Source: DASXZH01 sp963829965 (GTDB lineage Bacteria > Armatimonadota > Fimbriimonadia > Fimbriimonadales > Fimbriimonadaceae). From it: DNA of 64,000 nt. Every line of letters starts with the position of its first letter. The stretch's first letter is position 1. Under the pieces are notes generated by a model that ran no database searches, was not told where the DNA came from, and was given only the letters and a program-made list of their open reading frames with translations. The position numbers were made by a program, and so were the translations under genes. Positions 1 through 8,553 of the stretch are shown one piece after another. The stretch lies in contig CAWHLK010000043.1 of the NCBI GenBank assembly GCA_963829965.1, positions 26,871 to 90,870 on the forward strand, in the 5' to 3' direction.

Positions 1-570
1 ATCTCTTCCTCAGGAACCGAGCGGCTTCTCAGGTAAGCGGTCGCTTCTTCCGGGCCAAGGTTCTCGATCCGAATCGGCTGAAACAGGTCGCTCCATGCTG
101 GGTCGGTTTTCCAACCTGCGTTTGGGGGCTTTCTTCCCCCGATGACAACAAAGCAGTTCCCGGGCAGCTTGGGAATGAAGTTCTCCCGAAACCATCGGTC
201 AAGCGGCTCCAGCGTCTCGTAGTTGTCGATCTGTAAAACAAACGGGCCATCCCCAGTACCCGACGATGCCTGGGCAAAGGCGAATTCGAAAGCCATCCGG
301 CGTGCCGACAACTTCCCTGGCATCGATTCTAACGGTAGGGATTTGGGAAGCGTCGCACCGGGCCTCGAACTCCCTGAGAATGGTCGTTTTGCCGACACCG
401 GCAATGCCATAAAGCATAGCAAGCGCCTTGCCGCCCTCAAGCGCTCCCTGGACCTGAGCCAGCTCTTGCTGCCGGCCTATGAATCGGGCACTGTGCTTTT
501 CACGAAGGCGATCCTCGAGTTTCCCCTGCAAGCGATATTCCTCCTGCCAGAACACTGATTCTGACACCAT
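1..570 (-). pseudogene. Regulatory P-loop ATPase, 3' end outside window, frame interrupted
   Basis: The start of an ATP-binding regulator of the NB-ARC/LuxR-associated ATPase type. A conserved FIGRQQELAQ segment is followed by a Walker A motif (GIAGVGKTT) about 55 residues from the N-terminus. The listed frame ends at 199, but from about position 295 downward another minus-strand frame continues the family: FVLQIDNYETLEPLDRWFRE, then GNCFVVIGGRK, then NLGPEEATAYLRSR. It stays open to the window edge. A one-base shift near 290-305 therefore splits the gene. The ATPase assignment is secure. The downstream output domain lies outside the window. The shift may be a sequencing error or true decay. 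Confidence 0.7.
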
Positions 571-713
571 TGGGACTGGGCCGGGAGGGCGGAGTCGCCC
601 GGGTTAAATCACCAGAATTACCGCTTCCCACGGGCATCTTGCCGTTCTGGCAACAATCTTTCAATCATAATCAGTTGCCTCGAAAGGCCACCCGCCAAAT
701 TTCACACCAAGCC

Positions 714-1235
714 ATGCCCATTCTTACGATTCCAAACTTCCCATCTCTTCCGATCACTTCTTTCAAAAGTCCGGCCCTAAGTCAATCCGGCAATCGGCCA
801 AGGCTCACTTGGATCAAATACGGCCGCGATGTCCAGCTCTACCTGAAGCCGAAGTACGACCTCTTTCATAAATGGGATCAGGAAGCGGGCATCCAAGCCA
901 CCCTTGCCAGATATGGCAATTTCTCTGAAGCCACCAATTTCTGCTACGACCCCACCTATCCCATCCGATTCGACCAAAAGCCGCGGTGGGGCCTTGGCTT
1001 CCAGTTCAACTACTACTTCACCACGTTGCCAACCAAGCTCGCCTTCTACACAAAACCCAAGACAACCATCGGCGGCGTTTGGAAAGAGGAGTCCGGAATT
1101 ACCGGCCGTCTTTACACGTCTCCGGATCTCATTGTTACGGCCAACCTCGCTTACGTTTTGAACTGGCACTACAGCCTGGGACAGAAACCCCAATGGCTGG
1201 CCCTGGTGAATTTCCAAGTCCCGCTTGGGCGCTAG
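714..1235 (+). CDS. Hypothetical beta-rich protein, possibly outer-membrane fragment
   Basis: I do not recognise this 173-residue protein. Its middle and end are dominated by alternating aromatic and hydrophobic stretches (GLGFQFNYYFTTLP, LIVTANLAYVLNWHYSL, ALVNFQVPLGR) that resemble strands of an outer-membrane beta-barrel. No signal peptide is visible from this ATG. The frame is open further upstream (to 570) but that part has no protein character, so the gene may be the surviving 3' part of a longer one. Its stop overlaps the stop of the convergent dehydrogenase gene by three bases. Confidence 0.4.
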   Translation: MPILTIPNFPSLPITSFKSPALSQSGNRPRLTWIKYGRDVQLYLKPKYDLFHKWDQEAGIQATLARYGNFSEATNFCYDPTYPIRFDQKPRWGLGFQFNYYFTTLPTKLAFYTKPKTTIGGVWKEESGITGRLYTSPDLIVTANLAYVLNWHYSLGQKPQWLALVNFQVPLGR

Positions 1236-2230
1236 CGCAAGGACGCGTTGCCGCCCGGCTCCGAAAGTTGACGTCGCATCTGGCCGCCAACCTCGTCCGG
1301 CAAAAGATCTCCCAACATTCCCAGAACGCGGCTCTTGAAACCTCCAACATAGGCTTTCTGTTTACCTGCCATTACCGCGTCATAGGCACGCTGGGCTACT
1401 TCGGCGGCGCTGTCCTTTTCGTCATGTCCCATCTGTGTGTCCTGCATGCCTGCCCGGTGGAAAAAGTTGGTTTCCGTGGGACCAGGGAGAACCGCGGTGA
1501 CCGTAACATTGCTTTCGCGCAATTCTTCGGCCAGGGACTCGGAGAATATCAGGAGGAACGCCTTACTGCCGGAATAGACCGCTTCAAAGGGTCCCGGCAT
1601 AACGCCGGCAACACTCGAGGTGAACATCACCCGGCCGGCGTCCCTTTCAACCATATCGGGCAAAAGCCGTTTGCAAAGGTGTACGGCTAACACCACGTTC
1701 AAGTTGATGAGATTCAACTCTTCTTCAAAACTGGTGTCTGAGAATTCGCCGCTCACGCCGACGCCCGCGTTAATGCAAAGTACGTCTACCGGGCGGTTAT
1801 ACGCCTGCACGCGCTCGACCAGCTTTTCAACCCCCGTGAATGAGGCGAGGTCCACCGCGCATATGTCCACATTGGTGCCGAAGAGGCTGATTTCATCCGC
1901 TGCTTGGTCCAAGTCTTCCCCTTGCGCGGCCAGGATCAGGTCATAGCTGTTCTTGGCGAGGATCTTGGCCAACTCGAAGCCGATACCGCTTGAGGCGCCG
2001 GTCACAACCGCAAACGGCCGCTCGTAAGGGGACGGCTGCGGCTCAGGTTCGCTTTCGGCTTGAAGCCGGCCTGAGTCGGCGTTTTCGGGTTCCTCTAAGC
2101 GTGTTTGTGTGCTCAATTCGTCGTTCGGTTCGCTGGTCAATGTTTCCGTTGCACTCATCGCAATGGGCTGGTCGGCCACATCGTCTTCCACGGGCGTAGC
2201 TGTGTCGTTTTGGTCGTAAAAATCGTTCAT
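1232..2230 (-). CDS. Short-chain dehydrogenase/reductase with acidic N-terminal extension
   Basis: Classical SDR oxidoreductase of 332 residues. The Rossmann nucleotide-binding motif TGASSGIG is at residues 77-84, NAGVG at about 154-158, the catalytic serine around 205-206 (TSSVAG) and the YxxxK pair at Y219/K223 (YSGSK). A PGPTETNF segment follows, as in SDRs. The first 70 residues are acidic, low in complexity and predicted disordered, which is not part of the SDR fold and makes the protein longer than the usual 250-residue core. The substrate cannot be told from sequence. Cytoplasmic; it stands alone between convergent neighbours. Confidence 0.9.
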   Translation of the reverse strand: MNDFYDQNDTATPVEDDVADQPIAMSATETLTSEPNDELSTQTRLEEPENADSGRLQAESEPEPQPSPYERPFAVVTGASSGIGFELAKILAKNSYDLILAAQGEDLDQAADEISLFGTNVDICAVDLASFTGVEKLVERVQAYNRPVDVLCINAGVGVSGEFSDTSFEEELNLINLNVVLAVHLCKRLLPDMVERDAGRVMFTSSVAGVMPGPFEAVYSGSKAFLLIFSESLAEELRESNVTVTAVLPGPTETNFFHRAGMQDTQMGHDEKDSAAEVAQRAYDAVMAGKQKAYVGGFKSRVLGMLGDLLPDEVGGQMRRQLSEPGGNASLR

Positions 2231-2366
2231 TGGTAATTCGCCTTTTTAATGTCTCTAACTCTATGCACTCCGTCTGCGTGGGTTCAGTTCACGCAGAAGC
2301 TTCGTTCGACGGAAATACGTCGACAAGAACCAGTGCCGAAAGGCATCAATGGTGTGATGGACTATG

Positions 2367-4064
2367 CTAATCGCCGAACGGCCACGACCCTTCGGGTCCC
2401 ATCCAATTGAAGTTGGCTTCCTTCCCCAGCAGATGCCAGCGCCGCGGGCAGTTCGTTTCCATCCAATCAAGCGGGTCACCCGTAACCTGGGCCGTGGAGG
2501 CCAACTTCAACGCTTGTTGCACTGCGCTCCGTTTCGTGGAATCCAAGATCCCCGGCTCAATCGCGACAAACAAAGCTGCCCCGCTCTGGGAAACAAGCCG
2601 AAGCCATTGCTCCCCCAGCGGCCACGGGATGGCGCTTGTGATGGCCACGATATCCGGATCCACTTCGTAAAAGGCGCGATGCTGCGCGGCCCGAAAGCCC
2701 AGCGTATTGACTCCCATGCGCCGGCACCGGTCCCAAGACCGGCCGCTCGTATCGTCTCCGGTTCTTTGGATTTCAAAAATTCCCGCCGACAGGTGCGTCA
2801 TCGTATTGCAGCCAATGATGTACGCGTTTCCCGCTGCTTTGCGGATCGTGTGATAGAGGTCGGTTATCACTTCGGCACTCGTCTTGGAGGAGTCGTTGAA
2901 CGCCCAGCCCGAACGCGTTGGCGAAGAACCCATGCGTGTTCCCCATGCGCCTAGAATGTCGAAGGTCGTGTAGTCGTGTTTGATCAGCTCGTAACCCCAA
3001 CCGACAAATCTGGCAATGTGGTCCGCAATCTGTTGTTGAACTTCCGGAATCGTGGGATCGAGAAGTTCGGCTTCCCTCTTGAGCTTCCAGGAATCCGACG
3101 CTCCTGCAAGCGGCGTCAATGGCCGATACCAAAGCCCCGGCCGGACGCCCATGCCGTGCAAACGACCCGCAAAGGCCGCCATATCTCCAAACTTCGGATT
3201 CCCGACCCAAGGGCCGTGGCCAAAGTTGTTCTCGTAAGGCCCCATCGCCCAGCCTTCATCGATGACCGAGAATGGCCGATTCTCGCTGTTCGGCGAGAGC
3301 TCCGATACCACGCCGGCCATGCCGGCGATAAGTTCGACGCTGCTATTGCCATACGCGTAGTTCCAGTCGTTGGTGCCGTAAACCGGCATTCCCGGCAGGC
3401 GCGGACCGGGGCACATCTGGCGGCAAAACGCCTGAGTTGCCGCAAACGGCGACTCTCCATCCTTCCCTTCCCTGCATACAACTTCGGCAACCGAGAGTTC
3501 TCGGTCACCAAGTTGAACGGGGTTGCCTCCGCTCCTTACATCCGCCCAGAGACTGATACCGTCGCAATCCGCGTTCCAAAAACACAGCGCACCGGGCCCC
3601 GTTCGCACGCCGTAGCCGTGGGTTCGCCCATCGTAGGCCATGAAATACCATGGCATTCCGCGGTTTGGAGTCTCGCATTGCCAGGATAAATCCGCATAGG
3701 AGCGCTCCCAGGCGTCTCCCAAATACGATTTGACATTTTTAAGATCGCCATGCCAGCGGAGTTGGACCTTCGCAACCCGGCCGCCCGGACTCCTGAGACT
3801 CACAGCCAGGGAATCGGCATGCGGCCGGACGCCAATCTCGAAATCCTTGCCCTGCCATAGACCTTCCGACTTCTTTTCGATCGGGATCTCGGCGTCATCG
3901 ATGTCAAAGGACCTTACGAGATCCGGCATTCTGAGAATGTTGTTAAACGGCTTCGGAGGATCCTTATGGGTAAGCAACAAGCCTCCTGATGTAGCGCTGA
4001 CCCCAGCGCAAACCGCACCCTTCAGCAAATCTCGCCGGCTTGGCCCACCTTCGTTTCTCGCCAT
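2367..4064 (-). CDS. Tat-exported GH27/GH36-like glycoside hydrolase (alpha-galactosidase clan)
   Basis: A 565-residue secreted glycosidase. The N-terminus has a twin-arginine signal (SRRDLLKG at 9-16, then a hydrophobic stretch), implying export folded. A beta-sandwich-like region precedes a TIM-barrel region in which FSVIDEGW, GLWYRP and LIKHDYT (D364 as likely nucleophile, in the position of the KxD motif of clan GH-D) can be aligned. RTGDD near 434-438 is a candidate acid/base region. The exact specificity is not determinable. The start is supported by a TAAGCT -10 box seven bases upstream, making this a probable leaderless transcript. Confidence 0.75.
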   Translation of the reverse strand: MARNEGGPSRRDLLKGAVCAGVSATSGGLLLTHKDPPKPFNNILRMPDLVRSFDIDDAEIPIEKKSEGLWQGKDFEIGVRPHADSLAVSLRSPGGRVAKVQLRWHGDLKNVKSYLGDAWERSYADLSWQCETPNRGMPWYFMAYDGRTHGYGVRTGPGALCFWNADCDGISLWADVRSGGNPVQLGDRELSVAEVVCREGKDGESPFAATQAFCRQMCPGPRLPGMPVYGTNDWNYAYGNSSVELIAGMAGVVSELSPNSENRPFSVIDEGWAMGPYENNFGHGPWVGNPKFGDMAAFAGRLHGMGVRPGLWYRPLTPLAGASDSWKLKREAELLDPTIPEVQQQIADHIARFVGWGYELIKHDYTTFDILGAWGTRMGSSPTRSGWAFNDSSKTSAEVITDLYHTIRKAAGNAYIIGCNTMTHLSAGIFEIQRTGDDTSGRSWDRCRRMGVNTLGFRAAQHRAFYEVDPDIVAITSAIPWPLGEQWLRLVSQSGAALFVAIEPGILDSTKRSAVQQALKLASTAQVTGDPLDWMETNCPRRWHLLGKEANFNWMGPEGSWPFGD

Positions 4065-4071
4065 CAGGCAT

Positions 4072-4077
4072 AGCTTA
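4072..4077 (-). promoter_or_regulatory. -10 box of the GH27/36-like gene (leaderless)
   Basis: TAAGCT fits TAnnnT and lies exactly seven bases before the ATG at 4064. No Shine-Dalgarno sequence is present, so transcription probably begins at the start codon. Confidence 0.5.
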
Positions 4078-4555
4078 CCAACCGTTCTCGTGTCCCTAGG
4101 ACTTCGTGGTAGTCGCGAGGGTCAACCAGTTTTGGCGGCGACGTTTGAACTCCGACGATGTGGTTCTCTTAGGAACCAACCGGAAAGACGGTTCATGCCA
4201 GAGTCCCCGGCGATTGATCGCTCTTGCCTTCCCGGTAGCGTTGGAGAGCACAGGAAAGCCTCTGGACATCGTTCTGAGAGACGTCAAGCGAGAACTGAGC
4301 GGCGACACTTACCTATGGGCAACAGACAAGGACTGAGCGCCGCTTAGTACTTTCGCCCCGGAGAGGGCCCAAGAGCTTAGCCGGCAGTTGAGCCGTAGGC
4401 GACACTGCCGGAAGCTCGTTCCCCATTCTCCGCACGCCGTAGGTGTGCCAGAGTTTCCGGAGTTCCCGACCGAGTTCTCGCTTCGCGAAGTCCGTGAACT
4501 TCGTCCCGCCCTGGACCCTCTTCCAGAAGTTTCTTTCCCCTTGAGCTTCTCAGCC
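4078..4555. other. Intergenic region without a supported gene
   Basis: About 480 bases between divergent genes. Several open frames of 60-125 codons exist on both strands, but none shows a recognisable domain, signal peptide, ribosome binding site or convincing composition. Apart from the two flanking -10 boxes I see nothing in it. Confidence 0.5.
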
Positions 4556-4561
4556 TATAAT
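4556..4561 (+). promoter_or_regulatory. -10 box of first prepilin gene (leaderless)
   Basis: A perfect TATAAT lies seven bases before the GTG start at 4569, and no Shine-Dalgarno sequence is present. No good -35 hexamer is seen at 17-18 bp. Confidence 0.65.
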
Positions 4562-4568
4562 TTAGACT

Positions 4569-5291
4569 GTGGCCACGCGCGACAAGTTTGGAAACGGCGG
4601 CTTTACGCTGATAGAGCTCTTGGTCGTGATTGCGATCATCGCCATTCTTGCTGCGCTTCTCTTTCCCGTTTTCTCGCAAGCCAAGGAAGCGGCCAAGAAA
4701 TCGGCCTGCCTTTCCAACACCAACCAACTCTCGCTTGGCGTGATCCTCTATTCGGACGACTATGACGATGAGCTGATGCCGGTTGCCGATCCCACCAATA
4801 CCGTGTTTTGGGTGGATTTGGAGGAGCCCTACATTAAGAACGCCCAGGTGCGCGTCTGCCCTGACGATCAAGGCGGCAGCGTGTCTTACGGTCTGAACTC
4901 TCTGGTTTTTGTGGATTTGTACGGATTGTCTTCCGGGCCGCTGCCCCCTCTATTCAACATGGGGCAGTTCGCTTACCCCTCTGAGACCGTCATGGTCTCG
5001 GAACTCGGGGCAAAGGACGATCTTGTCACGCCACTCCACAACACGATCAAAGTGGTCGTTCCCGATGATCAGATCAACGACACCTTTGATGGCCGTCCGA
5101 TCTTTCGGCATTTCTCACGAGACAACTTGGGCTTCTTCGACGGCCATACGAAAGCGATGCTCGCGCAGCAGTTCTATGGGACTTCGACCGGTGCCGGCGT
5201 GCCGTTCGTTCCGAACCAGAATCCCGAAGACTACTGGTTCTGCCCAGACCGCACCGATGTGGCAGCTTGCGCGACGCCCGCGGGGCAATAG
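4569..5291 (+). CDS. Prepilin-like protein with H-X9-DG motif
   Basis: A 240-residue type IV pilin/pseudopilin-like protein. After a short polar leader comes the class III cleavage and methylation site (G-FTLIE) and a long hydrophobic helix (LLVVIAIIAILAALLFPVF). The C-terminal half contains an H-x9-DG motif (histidine followed nine residues later by DG in FFDGHTK), the signature of prepilin-type processing-associated H-X9-DG proteins. It is expected to be cleaved by a prepilin peptidase and inserted in the inner membrane. It precedes a sugar-binding lipoprotein by about 100 bases. GTG start chosen from the leader sequence and the upstream TATAAT. Confidence 0.85.
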   Translation: MATRDKFGNGGFTLIELLVVIAIIAILAALLFPVFSQAKEAAKKSACLSNTNQLSLGVILYSDDYDDELMPVADPTNTVFWVDLEEPYIKNAQVRVCPDDQGGSVSYGLNSLVFVDLYGLSSGPLPPLFNMGQFAYPSETVMVSELGAKDDLVTPLHNTIKVVVPDDQINDTFDGRPIFRHFSRDNLGFFDGHTKAMLAQQFYGTSTGAGVPFVPNQNPEDYWFCPDRTDVAACATPAGQ

Positions 5292-5388
5292 CGGTCCATC
5301 CATTTGCTCCGGTAAACGCACCCGACGCCGGATAGCGAGAGCCCATTTTGAAGCCGCATGCCATTCGAGTTATAATAAGCGAACAGAC

Positions 5389-6342
5389 ATGAATAGGTTT
5401 CTCATCGGATCTTGCTTAGTCGTTACCGCAGGTCTTTTCCTGGCGGGATGCCCAAAGCCCCCGCCCCCAGTCGTGCCCAACACAACCGTATTGGTTACAT
5501 TCCTGCAGGCCGATTCATCGACCCCTTGGGGCAAGATGTACGACAAGCAAATGGCAGAGGGCGCTAAGAAACACATCGGCGACTTTAAGTTCAGTGAGGA
5601 AGACGCGGGCGGTGACGCCAAGAAGCAGATCAGTCAAATCCAGGATGCAGTCAAGAAGAAACCGAGGTTTCTCTTGGTAAGCCCAGTTTCGGACGATGTC
5701 ATCCCCGAGCTTGCTAAGGCCCATGATGCAGGCATCTTCGTGTTCCTCCTCGACCGATGGCAGAAAAACAACCCGGCCGATGCCTATGTCGGCACGAACA
5801 ACACGGTAATCGGGGCAGATATGGGAATCTTCTACGGCCGCCAACTACACTTGAAGGGCACCGTTCTTGTCATTCCAGGTCCAGCATCCTCGGTTGCAGC
5901 AGGGGAGAGGGTCAAGGGCATGCTTATGGAGCTCAAAGGCTTCAAAGTTGCTTCAGCTATGGCGGATGACTGCGGAGGCTCCGAGAGCAAGGCGAAGGAT
6001 TATGTCGCCAACTACATCAAGTCCAAAAAACCTCTGGATGGCATTTTTGCCGCAAACGACGAGATGGCGCTGGGTGCTGCCGAAGCGGTCAAAGAAGCGA
6101 AGGCTAACGTGAGCTATATCTTTGGTGTTGGAGGCGACGAACAGAAGGTTTTTGACGCACTGAAAGACGGGGACATCTACGCCACCTTCAGCGATCCGCC
6201 CGGCGGGCCCACGGCGCTCGATATGATCCCGGATATCTTAAACAAGATCAATCCACCAAAAGCGACCAACCTGACCAGCAACGAGATCAGGAAGGACACG
6301 ATGGACAGCTACCTAAAAGATAATCCAATCTTGGCGAACTAG
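5389..6342 (+). CDS. Sugar-binding lipoprotein of ABC transporter (Peripla_BP_4 type)
   Basis: A 317-residue periplasmic-binding-protein-like lipoprotein. The signal peptide ends in a lipobox (LAGC, Cys about 21), followed by a proline-rich linker and a two-domain type I fold resembling ribose/xylose binding proteins (GGDAKKQISQIQDAV, VSPVSDDVIPELAKAHDAGI, DGIFAANDEMALGAAEA). No permease or ATPase is adjacent, so the partners must be elsewhere or it acts as a sensor. A larger open frame begins at 4909, but that upstream part shadows the prepilin gene. TATAAT at 5371-5376 lies 12 bases before the ATG, giving a very short leader without a Shine-Dalgarno sequence. Confidence 0.85.
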   Translation: MNRFLIGSCLVVTAGLFLAGCPKPPPPVVPNTTVLVTFLQADSSTPWGKMYDKQMAEGAKKHIGDFKFSEEDAGGDAKKQISQIQDAVKKKPRFLLVSPVSDDVIPELAKAHDAGIFVFLLDRWQKNNPADAYVGTNNTVIGADMGIFYGRQLHLKGTVLVIPGPASSVAAGERVKGMLMELKGFKVASAMADDCGGSESKAKDYVANYIKSKKPLDGIFAANDEMALGAAEAVKEAKANVSYIFGVGGDEQKVFDALKDGDIYATFSDPPGGPTALDMIPDILNKINPPKATNLTSNEIRKDTMDSYLKDNPILAN

Positions 6343-6349
6343 GAACAGG

Positions 6350-8515
6350 CTAGCCGATTCCTGGCGAAGATTTGAGCAGGAATTCGTCGAGTGCGCCAAC
6401 CACGCCTTTGTCTTCAAATAAAGCGTCCGCGTTGAGGTTCTTCATCGCGTCGCGCCTGCGTTCCTCGTTGAAGATAAGATCGATATAGTCGTCCTCGTCT
6501 TTGGCGACAAGGCCTTCGGCATTGGCCATCTTCAGGAAGGCAAGGCTGTGTCGGCCCCGCATGTATGGGCCCGGAAGCGCCACCACCGGGACGCCGTAAA
6601 GGAGCGCCTCAATCGTCGTATTGCCGCCACTCCAATCAGGAGGATCGAAGGATACGTCAGCCGCTGCAAGGCGATGCGCAAAGCCCATCTGCATCGTGGT
6701 CGGGAGAATCTCATGAGCTACGCCCGCCTGTGTCAGCCGGTTTGAAAAGATCTCCGTTTCCTCCTTTTCAGGAAGCGAGATCATCTTGAGCGGTTTGCCA
6801 AAGCGATCCGCAATGCGCTTCAGCAGGTAATCCTTTTGAGGAGTCCACTTGCGTATGTTTTGCGCCATAAATGGGAAGAACCCCGTGCTTTCGCGATGGA
6901 ACTCGCCTTCCCAGAACTTAGACTTAGGCCGTGGATAGCACAGCCCTGTCCGGGGCAGTCTCACAAGCCCTTCCGTGTACTCGGATTCGGCGCCCTCCGG
7001 CTCCATATAGTCCGAGCTCAGGTAGTAGTCGACGTTGGGTAGACCGCTGGTGCAAGGCACTCCCCATGCCGTGCACTGAATTCTCGCCAGGCGCATGCTG
7101 AAGTAGATATAGTCCTTCTTTCGAAAGGCGAGATCGGTGATGATTAGGGCATCGAGATCCAGGCTGCGAATGAATTCCGCGATGCGCTGAAGATTTCCAT
7201 GCAAGTTGTAGTAGTGCTCGGCCGCATCCGACCAGATCTTGCTCGCAATATCTTCCGGGCCCAGGTTTAGCGCGAAGGTCTCGAACTCGGGGTTATGGTT
7301 TTTCAGCCACCCAAGAGCCCAACGGGAGCCGTTGTTCAGCATGAGCGCGCCACTCACATAACCAAGCCGAAACCGCCCCGGCTTGCGGGGATTCTCGATT
7401 GGCGCACAAAGATGCGGATAGGCCCTCGAAACAATCTGTTGGAAGATGCGGCCCTGCTTTTGTAGAAGATCCTTTACCGGGAGCCCCTGATACGGCAGCG
7501 ACGCCATGTTGTGTTCTCCCAACGCAACCAACGTCTCCACCGGATTCAAAGGAACCTGTGAGAGTTCATCAAGCGCCTTGTCCAACCGGTCCCGATACTC
7601 GTAGATTTGATCCAGGGATGAGTACATGCCTGGCGCCCGCATCCGCACAAACATGTTGAAGGCACTCCCCGGATCGACGAGCGCCTCCGCCTCCTTGAAC
7701 CGGCCGACCTTCGCAAGCGAGATGGCCGTGTTAAATGGGTGGTTCCCAATCTCAGGTGGCGAAAAAGAGCTGTTGTCGAACTGAAAAATAGTCGGCCCCT
7801 TGGCCGGGACAACTGCGGGAAAGGTGGATTTGCCAGAGATGACCTCATCGGCAAGCGCCGGCCGCTTGAACAACATCGCCAAACAGCGGCTCATCTCGTG
7901 GACGACGGAACTGGGTTCGGCCATCGAGCCGTAGGAGAGGCCGCGCGCCCCTGCTCGCGCCACCATCTTCTGGGCAATAAAATTGGGAACTGTGCCACCG
8001 TCACCCGGAGCCTCGCTCCACATACGGCATACGTTGGCGTTTTCCGAGCTCTTTCCCCTGCATTCCAGGGGCCTGGCCTCATAGACCGAGCAAGCCGAAT
8101 CTACCAAGAGTGGGCAAGGTTCGCGGGTGAGGGTAAACGTTTTGCTTCGCCGCGGTCCCATCTTCTCCTCATAGTTCTCAAGTCGCTGCAGGAAAGCTTC
8201 CTTTTCTTCTTTGCCGAAGTGAGTCTGGATATGGTGAAAAACGGAGATGATCTCAGGCACGGAAGCAACTACGATTTCGTTGCAGCACCAACAGCAGCCC
8301 TTCTTGCAGTCCAACTCCAGGCCGAGTCGCTTATGCTGGTACTTGTCGATCGCATCGTCGACTGTCTTCGAAACCCGGAGCACGAACTTGGAAACGGACG
8401 CAACGGTAGGTTCATCGTCAAAAACCTCTCGGGTGTCCTGGGCTACCTTATTGGCAAGGAATTCAATTTCTCGTCCCGCTTGTTCGGAATCCTCAGCGGT
8501 GATCTGCTTTGGCAT
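6350..8515 (-). CDS. YkgJ cysteine-cluster domain fused to GT41 (OGT/SPINDLY-like) glycosyltransferase
   Basis: A 721-residue two-domain protein. The N-terminal YkgJ-type domain (about 65-155) has C70-x3-CC-x-CC (CKKGCCWCC) and a second set PCPLLVDSAC...RPLECRG (C134, C142, C152), a metal-binding cluster of unknown role. The C-terminal half (about 380-715) is a GT-B glycosyltransferase of the O-GlcNAc transferase/SPINDLY group: RLGYVSG, AWGVPCTSGLP, DYYLSSDYMEP, a lysine in NIRKWTP aligning with the UDP-contacting lysine of OGT, SGGNTTIEAL, and GPYMRGRHSLAFLK. In OGT enzymes this domain transfers a sugar from a nucleotide donor to Ser/Thr; acceptor and sugar here are unknown. It is the only fully intact copy with the complete cysteine set. 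The next gene on the same strand is a TPR-sulfotransferase. Confidence 0.85.
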   Translation of the reverse strand: MPKQITAEDSEQAGREIEFLANKVAQDTREVFDDEPTVASVSKFVLRVSKTVDDAIDKYQHKRLGLELDCKKGCCWCCNEIVVASVPEIISVFHHIQTHFGKEEKEAFLQRLENYEEKMGPRRSKTFTLTREPCPLLVDSACSVYEARPLECRGKSSENANVCRMWSEAPGDGGTVPNFIAQKMVARAGARGLSYGSMAEPSSVVHEMSRCLAMLFKRPALADEVISGKSTFPAVVPAKGPTIFQFDNSSFSPPEIGNHPFNTAISLAKVGRFKEAEALVDPGSAFNMFVRMRAPGMYSSLDQIYEYRDRLDKALDELSQVPLNPVETLVALGEHNMASLPYQGLPVKDLLQKQGRIFQQIVSRAYPHLCAPIENPRKPGRFRLGYVSGALMLNNGSRWALGWLKNHNPEFETFALNLGPEDIASKIWSDAAEHYYNLHGNLQRIAEFIRSLDLDALIITDLAFRKKDYIYFSMRLARIQCTAWGVPCTSGLPNVDYYLSSDYMEPEGAESEYTEGLVRLPRTGLCYPRPKSKFWEGEFHRESTGFFPFMAQNIRKWTPQKDYLLKRIADRFGKPLKMISLPEKEETEIFSNRLTQAGVAHEILPTTMQMGFAHRLAAADVSFDPPDWSGGNTTIEALLYGVPVVALPGPYMRGRHSLAFLKMANAEGLVAKDEDDYIDLIFNEERRRDAMKNLNADALFEDKGVVGALDEFLLKSSPGIG

Positions 8516-8525
8516 ATAGAATCAA

Positions 8526-8553
8526 ATTATAGGTTAAATCTCTTGCGGATCAA
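8526..8553 (-). promoter_or_regulatory. Promoter of YkgJ-GT41 gene
   Basis: A perfect TATAAT (8526-8531) lies 10 bases upstream of the ATG, with TTGATC 16 bp further upstream (8548-8553). No Shine-Dalgarno sequence is present, so the message is leaderless or nearly so. The promoter lies inside the 3' end of the upstream sulfotransferase gene. Confidence 0.55.

Noticed and set aside
4106..4336. 76-codon open frame in the intergenic region
   Set aside because: No ribosome site, promoter or recognisable protein feature; overlapping frames of similar length exist on both strands.
4909..5388. Open frame extending the sugar-binding lipoprotein upstream to 477 residues
   Set aside because: It is an out-of-frame shadow of the prepilin gene; the lipoprotein signal peptide starts at 5389.
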